A DNA stretch of 64,000 nucleotides, from positions 25,939,606 through 26,003,605 of the forward strand of contig NC_040017.1 of NCBI RefSeq assembly GCF_000972845.2, given 5' to 3'. The first letter of the stretch is position 1, and every line of letters starts with the position of its first letter. Both the position numbers and the translations under genes were made by a program. The notes below the pieces were generated by a model. That model saw nothing but the letters and a program-made list of their open reading frames with translations. It had not been told where the DNA came from and did not search any database. Source of the DNA: Larimichthys crocea. Its lineage: Eukaryota; Chordata; Actinopteri; Sciaenidae. Shown here piece after piece: positions 8,611-19,437 of the stretch.

Positions 8611-11600
8611 ATGAGTGTCGACGTGAAGAAACTGAAAGTGAACGAGCTCAAAGAGGAGCTCCAGCGCCGCGGCCTGGACACCAGAGGCCTGAAGGCGGAC
8701 CTGGTGGAGAGGCTGAGAGCCGCCCTGGAGCAGGAGGCGGAGGCGGACGCCTCGGAGCAAGGGGAGCAAGGGGAGCAGCAGGAGGAGCAGCAGGAGCAGG
8801 AGGAACAGGAGGAGGAGGAGGAGTACTGCCAGGACAACCAAGACAACGAAGATGTGGAGGATGTCGAAGAGCCACAGGGTAATGCTGTTACTTTAAATGA
8901 CTGTTATAAAACTTGTTATAACCTTTATGAAATCCATAAGTCTTGTAGTTAATGTCTGCTTTTCATTTGCAATGGATGCCTTTAAAGTTGACAAAGTTCA
9001 TTTAAATTCTTGCACACAGTGTTTTGGCTTTTAAAAAAAAAAATAATCAACTTGCAGGTGAGAATTTAAGTCATTCAAGATTCTAGTTTTGTGTTGAAAT
9101 TGAGAACGAGAACTCACGACTCGATACGGTTCACGATTTATTTATTTTTTAAATCAAATGATGAGTTTAGTCGCAGTAAAATTATCTTTATTTGTAGGGA
9201 AACTCTCAAACAGTTTGTGTTCTCTTATAAAAAAAAGTGCAACTTACATCCTAAACAACAAAACACATGAAGAATATCTCCTTTCTTTAGAAGTAAACAA
9301 CAAAACACATGAAGAATATCTCCTTTCTTTAGAAGTAAACTGCTGTAATGTGCAGTTTTCCTGTCTCGTGCAATATTTACATGCTGTTTTTTGGTTTTGT
9401 CTGTCCCTTTCTCACCGGTTAATGTCTGCTTTTCATTTGCAATGGATGCATTTAAAGTTGACAAAGTTCATTTAAATTCTTGCACACAGTAGTTGGGCTT
9501 TTTTAAAAACAATAATTCAACTTGCAGGTGAGAATTTAAGTCATGCAAGATTCTAGTTTTCTGTTGAAATTGAGAACGAGAACTGAGGACTCGATACGGT
9601 TCACGATTTTTATTTATTTTTTAATCAAAATGAGCTACCAGACAAATTATGACCAAGTAAAATTATCTTTTTATTTGTAGGGAAACTCTCAAACAGTTTG
9701 TGTTCGCTTTATAAAAAGTGCAACTTACATCTTAAACAACAAAACACATGAAGAATATCTCCTTTCTTTAGAAGTAAACTGGTCTAATGTGCAGTTTTCC
9801 TTTGTCTCTTGCAATATTTACATGCTGTTTTGTCTGTCCCTTTCTCACCGGTTGTATTTGTGTATATAGGGAATCCAAAATGCTCCACAGGTGATTTCAA
9901 ACTGCTCGATTGCGTCCTCTATTTTCTACCGTTGCCTTGTTTTATCTCGTTCTCTGCTCCGTACCTACGTAGTGACGCTTTGACGTCTGACGTTGAACAA
10001 ATGAATCACGTAACCTATTTCTAATTTTTAAAAAAGAAGAGAAAGAACATATCCTACTTCACGAAGAATCGCGACTCTTTTTTTTTTTCTGTCAACCGGT
10101 GCGGATCGTCGTCATTTGTATAGATTTTTAATCGCGTCACGATGCATCGTTACATCCCTTGTAGTTAACATCTGCTTCTTAAAAAGCGCGTTCATTTGCA
10201 ATAAAGGTATCTTGTAGCCTACATTTGAAGTTACTGACTCGTTTGACAAAGTTCATTAAGTCTGACAGTGTTTGGGCTTTTTGAAAAATAATAATTAACC
10301 TGCAGGTGAGAATTTTAAGAGAATTTAAATCGTGCAAGATTCTAGTTTTCTGTTGAAATTGAGAACTAAAAGTTATCTTATTTATTTATTCACATGCAGA
10401 AGCAGTTGATGACGACGACGATGAAGGTGAAGGCGACGACGGTGAGGATGGCGACGACGGTGATGATGGTGGTGACGTCCCTCAAGAGGAAGACGAGGGT
10501 AGAGACTCGGGTGGCTACTACGAAGACGAGGAGGTGGAAGGCGAGCCTTATGAGAGCCAACCAGCTTCAGACTCCGGTCACAGCATGCCCGACTTCACGG
10601 CAGATGTCGATATTCAGAAATCCGACGTGACGTCAGAGGACGAGACCAAGCCGGAGCCGGAGCCAGTGGAGAACGTTGAGAGCAAACCAGGTGATTTCAA
10701 GCTTCAACCTACAATATGAAACATGCTCCGTAGTGTTTTTGCCTGCACGTGCGATTGAACTTTTGACTTTCGGTTTATCCGTAGTAATGACTCATCGTGA
10801 GTATTGTCACGTCATGGAGTAAATTAGGGTTGGTGCGTTGTTTGCTCTTCTGTAGGACAAATAGAGAGGAAACTTTCCACAGTTTCTCTGCACACATGTT
10901 TCATTACTGTCGTAGTAACCTGTTAATATAACTCGAAGTTGCACGTCGCATTCAAATGAGCAGTATTGTGGTTAACTGGCTTGTGCTGTAGTTATTTGGG
11001 GTGCTCTGTATTGTGCTGTCCGAGTTACAGATGCGAGGGAAATGGAATATTAAAAACATCTCCTGCGTTGCCAGTGAATGGAACCTGTTCACAAATCTAA
11101 AATACGATTGATTGCGCCGCCTTTCTTTTCAATTCAGTTTTTGTCCCTGAACGTGCAGCTCACTGTCGTCGTTCATTCATCGTTTCAGAAATCAAAGTCG
11201 AGGTCAAGATGGAAGATGGCCCCGGCGCTGCCGGAGATGGAGATGAACAGCAGGATATTCGTGAGACAGAAGATCAGCAGGACGACGCAGCTCAGGCCGA
11301 GCAAATCAAAGTGGAAGCCGATAAAGGTGGACACCACGGCCGCAAGAGACCGTATGAGGAGAGCAGGAGCTACAACTACTACGAGCACAGAGAGGACAAG
11401 AGGTATGCCCGTCATAAATTATTAAACGGTACAACAGACTGAAAATGTGCAGTCGGTGGCTGGTCTATTTATGTTGCTTTTGTCCTGTTGTACAGATCCC
11501 GAACACCACAACCCCCTGCTGAAGACGAGGAGGAGAACATAGATGACACTCTGGTTACGATCGATACATGTAAGTACCGTGGTAAAGTATGATCGCAGCT

Positions 11601-14600
11601 TCACTGAGCACCTCTGTTTCAGTTTAGAAGTATTCCTCCAAAGGTCAGGCCCGTGACTGTCACATATTTTTAGCTATGACCTAAACTTACAACCCAGCAC
11701 AGACAGATTAGATAATGTTGGAATCGTGCAGCACACACTGGTGAGTCAATCACCGACCATGACTTCTGTGTAGTCGCAGAGATCAGCTGACTTACAGTGT
11801 TTTGAATTTAGCCACGCACTGGGTTGTGTGTAATCTGCAGACATAGTTGGCAACACACAAGAAGTATTTTAATACCAAATTTCACCTACATCAATGTTTG
11901 AATCTTTTTCTGGCTCCTTTTCAGACAACTGTGATCTGCACTTCAAAGTATCCCGGGATCGCTACAGCGGTTATCCATTGACCATTGAAGGCTTCGCTTA
12001 CCTGTGGGCTGGAGCGCGAGCTTCACACGGTGTCACCCGGGGCCGTGTGTGCTACGAGATGAAGGTAATTTGTACCGAAGTGACATAATGTTCTCAGTAC
12101 GTGAGAAGCCTGTGGACTAGTAGTTTCACCTCTTCACATGCAATATCTTCACATTTAAGTGTTGCATTAATCTGTTGGCTTCAGAACTGGTGTCAAAGTA
12201 AACACAGATTTTAAAACAAAGGTAAGAATGGAGATAACATCCCACCTGTTAACAAAAACAAATGCCATGTCAGTAATTTGTTTTTGACCCGATATGTCTC
12301 CCCTGTTTCCAGATCAACGAGGAAATTCCTGTAAAGCACCTGCCCAGCAGTGAGCCAGATCCCCACGTGGTCAGAATCGGATGGTCGCTCAACCACTGCA
12401 GCACTCAGCTTGGTGAGAGGAGCGATTGCTTCTTTTTTTTGGACATTGCTGTGAAAGAGAGTTGAAGCCCTAAAACGGGGACAATCCGTCTCATCCTGTC
12501 TCGTTTCAGGCGAGGAGCCGTTTTCCTTTGGATACGGAGGAACGGGAAAGAAATCCGCTGACTGCAAGTTTTCCGACTTCGGCGAGAGGTTTGGAGAAAA
12601 CGACGTCATTGGCTGTTACATTGTAAGTAACGACAACTGTAATTCATTTTCTTTTGGTGGAATTATGTAACTTCTTGTAATTCTTGTGTTAATAAAGCTG
12701 TTAGTAAAGCTTTCACGACTGTGATTTCAGGACTTTGACAGTGGTGACGAGGTGGAGATGGGTTACTCTAAGAACGGCGTGTCGCTGGGAGTGGCTTTCC
12801 GCACAACCAAGGAGGCGTTGGCAGGCCGTGCCCTGTTCCCCCATGTCCTGGTGAAGAATTGCGCCGTTGAGTTCAACTTTGGGCAGAAGTCAGAGCCGTA
12901 CTTCCCCGCACCAGAGGGCTACACCTACATCCACAATCTGGACATGGAGGACAAAATCAGAGGCACCAAGGGACCTGCCACCAAATCTGAATGCGAGGTA
13001 GGGCAGCGCTGAGATTATGAAACATGTCGTGTATGCAAATTGGATACAACACACATTCAGCTCAGTTTTTTGGATAGTAAAAAATGTAAAAATGATGCAG
13101 GATTTAAATTCTTTGTTCACTTGTTTCAGATCCTGATGATGGTTGGCCTGCCCGCCTGCGGAAAGACCACATGGGCCATAAAACACGCAGAGACTAACCC
13201 CGAGAAGAAGTACAACATCTTGGGCACGAACGCCATCATGGACAAGATGAAGGTTTGTCTGCAGTACCACCACCCACCCAACACGTCACGCGGTTATACG
13301 CTCCGTCCTTTTTGTCTTACTCGACCACGTGCGTTCTGCAGGTGATGGGTCTGCGTCGCCAGAAGAACTACGCCGGGCGCTGGGATGTTCTGATCCAGCA
13401 GGCCACCCAGTGTCTGAACAGGCTGATCGAGATCGCCGCCCGCAAGAGGCGCAACTACATCCTAGACCAGGTACTGCGCTCTCACCCACACTCCTCTGCT
13501 CTGATACTCGCCACAGTCAATGTGCCCTGATGATCACTTTCTCTAATGGACTATTTATTTATCTTTCAGGGGCTCTGTGTATTATAGAGTAGAAGAAGCA
13601 TTGATCTCCCTCTTGTCACTTGCTTGTCATGTATTGTAAAAGAAAAATGATTAATGGCTCTCATAAGTGACAGAATATTTCATGTTTTCATCCCTCAGTA
13701 TATTTTTGCACTTGCTATTTCTTGTCATAATACAGTATTGTTTGTCTTGTGAATTTCAACAATGTACAAGTAAACCATGACTATGTAAAGATGTTGAGAA
13801 ACAAGTAAGCTCTGACTGGTGAGTAAGAAAAACACCTTCTGTTGCTAATTTAATAATAAGACAGAGTTGATGGCTTTTTTTAAAAAAAGCTATTTTACGT
13901 GAGATACATGGAACTTTTGAGTGTGTTTTTTAATAAATTGACCCTGAAGGTAAGTAGCGACTAACAGTTTTTAGATTTTCAGACTCTTGTGCTCAGTAAG
14001 TGTGGGAAAAAAAAAGGTAGGTGGGTCTGACGGACTTGCTTTTATCTGTGGACACTGTGAGTATGTGCAGGTAGGTTATATCTGTCTGTTGTTGTCTTGA
14101 CTGGGACTAGAGTCCGAATGAAGATGAGGTAAGTCGAGGTAAGTGTGTGTGGAGGGACCCGTCAGAGTAGCGAGGCGTTCCTGACGCGGCATGCTCTCGT
14201 AGACGATGACGCGGCATGCTCTCGTACATGATAAATGTATGAGAGAGAGATTATTGTAGACTATGGAAAGGATAGTGCTTGAAAGAAGAAGGAATTAAAT
14301 GTGTGTAACTTTAGCAACTTAATTCTAAAAGCTCAGTTAATTCCATGTACAAAGACGTACGAGTTAAAAATATTCCATGGTAATTGAATATATTATTACA
14401 ACGTTGTTTTGATATCGTTTGGCAAGGCTACGGAACTTCTCTTCAGACATGCTAAAAAAGAAAAGTGCTTTCGTATCACGTAGCGTTTATGCTGATTATC
14501 TGTCGGCCAGTGTAGAAACTTGCTGCTAACTTAAGTGAACAGGGATTCAGAAGCTTTGATGCTGAATGAAAGTGTGTGTGTGTATTTGCTAATGATGATT

Positions 14601-17360
14601 AATCCTTCAGCTAAATAATGACACAGCACGATGCCGATTACTTTTATTTATTTATTTATTTTAAATAAAATGTACTGTTGATTTGTGGCAGTTTAAATTC
14701 TGAATCTAACTCGTGAATTAATGTAATTTTCTTTTTTTAAAAAGATCCGCTTCCAAATTTCAAACGGTTACACGCGAGAGTTCGTTACGTGGCATTTTTG
14801 ATTCCACTTTTTTTGAAGTTTGGACTTAAACAAACGACAGTAGTGATGAAACAAAATGTAAATAACAGTAAAATTATTATAGACGGATTTCATTTTGATG
14901 TAGCCAGTTGTTATAACGTGCCGATACCGACTGCCGTGACAAACTCCAGTATTATACGGCGATGTAATATTTTATTTTTATGTAACCCAGCCCAACATCT
15001 TGCTTTGTTACGGCAGCCTAAATGTGCATGTGATGGGTTTTTGCTTTCACCGTATTTCTTTCTCTGTTCATCCGATGCAAAAGAAGATTCTGCAAGAACC
15101 AGAATTAATAATCTAAGTGTTAATACAACACGGCACATTGGAAATACATCCTAACTCTGCGTTTAGCCACTTTTGCAGGGGCATAGAGCGATTCTACGTT
15201 TAGATGGTGGACGAAATGCTCACCTTACTAAAATGTAATTACCGGCAGCACATTGGCACAGTCCAAATACCTTCTTGCATTACTGGTTGATTTGAAACTG
15301 TTTTTTTCCGTAACATCTTGTACAGTACAGTCAGTTTGAATGTTTGTGGGGTCCCTCTGTGTTCATAATCAACATTCATCAGCAGTCACAGGGCGCCTGG
15401 ATGCGCAGACCTCGAGGTGAGTCTGTGGAGTGATGAGAGGCCATTAGAACCTGAGTAAAAACATAGACTGACATCCAAGCCAAACCTCTCTCACTTCATT
15501 ATTGCAGGGTTCCAGCTTCCTTCCAGTGGAAAGCCCATTACAAGTAAACAATAACAAACAAGCTTCTACTTCTTTCTTGTCGCCATTGCTAGACAAATGT
15601 ATATGGATCAGCAAGGAGACGAAAAATGCGTCCTTTTGAAGGTTTTCAACGCAAGGCTATTGTAATTTGTCCCACGGACGAGGATTTAAAAGAACGAACA
15701 TTAAAGCAAACCAATGAGCAGGGGAAGGATGTGCCCGATCATGCTGTTTTAGAAATGAAAGGTAGGAATGCTGTGGAAACAACAAATAAAAACACCAGAT
15801 CTACTTTTTTCTATGTGTTGTCTCTAAAAAAATAAATAAATCAAACTTGGAAGATGCCCCCTCCCCCCTCTCCCCCCATCATAGGCTTTGGCCAGATATC
15901 AGACCTGGACATTTTTTATTTTATTTTTTAAACCAGTCCACATGAATTTGATTCTTCTTTATTTTTTATTTTTGTTGTCCTCTATCTGCCACTTTGTCAT
16001 ACCAGCTTTACCTTCTTAACGCACTGCAAACTGAGACTTGGGACCTCGTCGGGGGTCACGTAACAAGTAGAGCTAATATTGCACAATTTGCTTCCCTGTA
16101 AAAAGGATGTTTCCAAATAGCAAACTTACAAGCAGTCACATGCTGAAGTTGTTGGAAGTTGCTTTGTAACGGCGTTACATCAGCTGTCCTCGGTTTGCAG
16201 TGCTCCTCACCAACCTTCTAGTTGTCCCCTTTTTGTCCCCCTCCCCTCAACCTCTACTGAACTCCCTCTCCTGTGTCTGCTTAAACAAATTTTTCCTCCA
16301 TGTTTCCTCTGGAGGTGATGTTTGTTCCCTTTTTTTACCCTGTCATCTGCTTTCATCTACCTGCTCTTAGTTTCTCTATGATTTCCACTGTCTCTGTATG
16401 GTAGTAATTATGTTTTGTTTTGTCTTCCGGTGGTGTGGCTGCTCTGGTCTTCACTACAATCCCCTTCCCCTTTTCTTTTTCTCTCCACTTCTGTCTCTCC
16501 ATCCGTCTCTTGCTGGATGGGCTCTCTCTCCTCTCCCTCCTCCTCCTCCTCCTCCTCCTGTGGTCACCTCTATCACTCCCCAAGCCAACTTTACTCTCCC
16601 CGAGGCTTGCGACTTCCTGGAGGCAGTGACGTTTGCTGAACTGCAGCGCGCTGAAGCCGAAAGTCTGCTGAAGCAGTACAATGAGGAGGGCCGCAAGGCC
16701 GGCCCGCCCCCCGAGAAACGCTTTGACAACAGGCAGGGCGGGTTCCGCGGACGCGGCAGCGGTAGCTTCCAGCGGTACGACAACCGCGACGGTTCCCGCG
16801 GCGGCTACCAAAACCGCAGTGGAGATGGAGGCAGCGGATACAGAGGAGGTGAGTGAAGCATCCACCTCATATTTGATTTAGTTTTATCATCGTTTTCACC
16901 ACATTTAAATGTAATGATGCATTTTTTTGTTTTTATTTTATTTGCCAGGCTACAATCGTGGCAGCTATAACCAGAACCGCTGGGGCAACAGTTACCGTGA
17001 CAGCGGCTCTGATGCACGCGTTGGATACAACCGCAGCCAACAGTCGGGAGGAAGCTACAATCGCCCAGCCCCTTACAGCAAGGGCGGATACAACCAGGTA
17101 CTTCATACAACATCAGTTTAAAAGTTGGAGTAATCATGAAATGGAAACTTAATGTGTTCTCCTGTACGTCTCGCTTGCACCTCCAGGGCGGCTACAGCCA
17201 GGGCTATAATCAAGGATACAACCAGGGCAGCTACAACCAGAATTACTACGGCAACTACAGCCAGTACCCAGGATACAGCCAGAGCTACAGCCAGACGCCA
17301 TCCACTGGACAGACGTACAACCACCACCAGCAACAGCCACAGCAGCAGCCGCAACAGCCG

Positions 17361-17393
<33 letters not shown>

Positions 17394-17625
17394 CAACAGA
17401 GCTACAACCAGCAATATCAGCAGGTGAATATTTAGAAAACTGGCTTGGGGGGAATCCGGCGGGGTTACATGTTCTCACCGCTGTGCTTGCTTTTTTCCTC
17501 CTCTCCAGTATGCTCAGCAGTGGCAGCAGTACTACCAGAACCAGAACCAGTGGAACCAGTATTACAGTCAGTACGGCAGCTACCCTGGACAAGGCAACCA
17601 GGGCTCGTCTTCTGGTTCCCAGTAG
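8611..17625 (+). CDS. hnrnpul1: hnRNP U-like protein 1 (15 exons)
   Basis: Exons: 8611-8878, 10400-10690, 11189-11402, 11496-11569, 11925-12064, 12313-12412, 12510-12622, 12731-12997, 13130-13252, 13342-13470, 15593-15761, 16585-16848, 16949-17097, 17187-17423, 17509-17625. All junction phases agree; 884 aa against 856 in human. Domains in order: SAP DNA-binding (about 4-38, [20 protein letters not shown]); acidic region (about 50-185); SPRY from [13 protein letters not shown] (about 283-470); P-loop [10 protein letters not shown] (about 495-504) of a polynucleotide-kinase-like ATPase fold, with [11 protein letters not shown] and [17 protein letters not shown]; then RGG/GY-rich and Q-rich tail. 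The family binds RNA, acts in nuclear RNA processing and transport, and joins the DNA-end resection response. HNRNPUL1 rather than HNRNPU is favoured by the SAP sequence and by [22 protein letters not shown]. The start codon begins the SAP-proximal sequence [10 protein letters not shown]. Confidence 0.97.
8943..9853. repeat. tandem direct duplication in hnrnpul1 intron 1
   Basis: Copy A (about 8950-9419) and copy B (about 9420-9853) both begin 'taatgtctgcttttcatttg' and end 'gtctgtccctttctcaccgg'. Copy A has an extra 42-bp internal tandem repeat (about 9256-9339). A partial, diverged third copy lies at about 10160-10375. Each full copy contains 'actcgatacggttcacga' motifs. Confidence 0.85.
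9880..10160. mobile_element. hAT-MITE-like end in hnrnpul1 intron 1
   Basis: The stretch ends 'aatcgcgtcacgatgcatcgttacatccc', the kind of cgatgcatcg-rich terminus seen in teleost hAT-type MITEs. The 'actcgatacggttcacga' motifs in the duplicated units upstream may be the partner end. No transposase. Class assignment is tentative. Confidence 0.35.
13471..15592 (+). other. long hnrnpul1 intron 10, AT-rich
   Basis: A 2.1-kb intron between the exons encoding …RNYILDQ and TNVYGS…. It contains a duplicated block 'gacgcggcatgctctcgta' at about 14182 and 14208, a tandem pair of GTAAGT donors at 14129 and 14139 (see findings), and a 121-codon ORF at 14789-15154 that looks like chance. No dispersed repeat is recognised. 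Confidence 0.6.
16200..16584 (+). promoter_or_regulatory. extended polypyrimidine tract before exon 12
   Basis: Nearly 400 bases dominated by C and T, including a (TCC)n run at about 16539-16559, lead to the exon 12 acceptor (cccaag|CC). It is far longer than an ordinary 3' splice-site tract and could bind pyrimidine-tract proteins. The antisense glycine/serine-rich ORFs here are artefacts. Confidence 0.5.
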
Positions 17626-18410
17626 CTTCGCCCTGCATCCACCTGTGTCCTAAACACTCTGACCTCTGCAGCAAATTGATTTTTTTTGTACAGTCCCCAA
17701 CCGTAACTGTCTCTGTCTGCCTTCATTCCTCACCAATCAACGTAACGCATCAAACTGTATACAGTTTAATGTCTTTTTTTTTTTTTTTTTTTTTTACTGA
17801 ATGAAGTCTTACCCTAAGCAGTGACTGTGAGGTGCTAGATGATAGGTATCCAAACATTTTAATAATGAATGTTATCTATTATGCATTGAATGTGGACGTC
17901 GATGAACCGCAAACTCCACATTTGCTACAGGTTGAAGAGGCGATTTGTACATTTCTAGGATGCATAGTGTGACAAAAAAAGGGGGCGAGAAAAAAACGCA
18001 GCGAAGCCTGAATAATTGTGCTTGTTTTAAGAAGCTTAACAAAGAACAAACTGCATGCTTTTTACCTTCACCACCCTCCCCTCCTGTCTGCTTTTTATTT
18101 TTCAGTTACAGAGTGAGCTCATTTTATTTACTCCCAATAGAAACAAAACATGGAACATTTCTTTTTTTTTCTTCTTTTTTTTTTTTTATAGGTGTTGATA
18201 ACTGTAGTATTTAAGCGTTAATTCAGTCTTTGATTGAGAAGAATATTTTGCCACTACTAGAAGTTTTATGTGCAGTTTTCTTTTTTTTATCCCTTTTGTG
18301 ATTGGTGTTCATTGAGTTCGGTAGTTTAAATCCTGTTTGTCATACCCATTTTTTTCTACCTGGAAAATCCGATTTGATCAGTTACTCGAGCTGTCTTCTT
18401 GTCTTTATAC

Positions 18411-18416
18411 AATAAA
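18411..18416 (+). terminator. hnrnpul1 polyadenylation signal
   Basis: AATAAA followed about 15 bases later by a 'tgtaagtcttg' GT-rich stretch. It implies a 3' UTR of about 0.8 kb containing long T runs (17764-17795, 18162-18188). No better canonical signal is seen between the stop at 17625 and here. Confidence 0.65.
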
Positions 18417-18433
18417 TGCAATTGTATACGCCT

Positions 18434-19437
18434 GTAAGTCTTGACGTGGTCCCTTCTTTCTTTTCTTTTCCGCTGAAGTCAAACACAACACGTACTGCAT
18501 GATATATCAATATTGGTGTATTTTTCTTATTCTCAACAAGATTGAAATTGTGGCCAAAGGACGAAACAAAGCATTTAGCTAAAAAAAAAAAACAATATGC
18601 CAATTTTGCAGCATACGTATAGTTCCAGTGCAGTCCTGCTGAACCTTGAATGAACCTTTTTAAACTAACTAAGAAAGCCAAAAATGTCGTCAGGGCAGGA
18701 AATAAACATTTTCCGCTGTTAGCTGTGATGAGTGGGGGCGGATATATATTCGACTTCACAAGCTACTTTCGCTGTTTCCCATCCAAACAAGGACCCGAGC
18801 ACAAATGCATTGTTTAGACATTTTGATGAACATTTTCTGGAAATATAAGAAATGAACTAGAAATGTCACAGTAGTTAATCACATGCAAAAAAATAGTAAA
18901 TCCAATATTGCCATGAAGAAATTGTCTCATGCTATACATATATCATCCAAATCAAAGGCAATTGTTTCTCGTGATGGCTTGCTTTCAGAATTCATGAGCA
19001 GAGTTGTCACATAGCTGCCAAGTTAAAATGAACCAGACTTTTGTTGAGGTTAGTGTTAATTTCCTACCCTGCATTTATCCTGTGTGTATTAGCTCAGGAA
19101 ACCCTCAATGTCTGTTGTTGTAACCTTTGTGGATCGAGGTTGTGTAGCACCAGAGAACCAAGGCACCTGTTCTAAAACAAGACGAGGTGTTCATAAATTA
19201 CAGTAGGAAAGTTGAAGCCTGAACAAATAAGCCGAACGAATGAAGACGGACAAACACAAAATAAAAACATCACAACCAAACTTGAAACATGAATGGAGTC
19301 CATGTCTACTGGCCGATCTGATGCGAACGGCCAGTAGATCTCATCAGTTCAACACCAGTCCGACACAGCTCTGTCAGAAACGTGGTGGTGTCTGGATGTT
19401 TTTGTCCGTGAGGGGAAAGGTTCAAAGATGGAGTAGC
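18434..19437. other. intergenic / rasgrp4 3' UTR
   Basis: Space between the converging hnrnpul1 and rasgrp4 genes. The right part must hold the rasgrp4 3' UTR, but I find no clear AATAAA on the minus strand. No ORF or repeat is supported except the hairpin at 19305-19338. Confidence 0.5.
19305..19338 (-). ncRNA. candidate 3'-UTR stem-loop of rasgrp4
   Basis: An 11-bp perfect stem (19305-19315 with 19328-19338, tctactggccg / cggccagtaga) with a 12-base loop. It starts 100 bases beyond the rasgrp4 stop codon on the minus strand. Stem formation is certain from the sequence; function is inferred only from position. Confidence 0.4.

Noticed and set aside
14789..15154. 121-codon ORF in hnrnpul1 intron 10
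   Set aside because: AT-rich, no motif, no conserved domain; treated as chance.
16454..16865. Minus-strand ORFs of 109 and 170 codons
   Set aside because: Antisense of the polypyrimidine tract and the RGG exon of hnrnpul1.
17118..17592. Long minus-strand ORFs opposite hnrnpul1 exons
   Set aside because: Antisense shadow of the Gln/Tyr-rich coding repeats, giving poly-Leu/Ala/Val.
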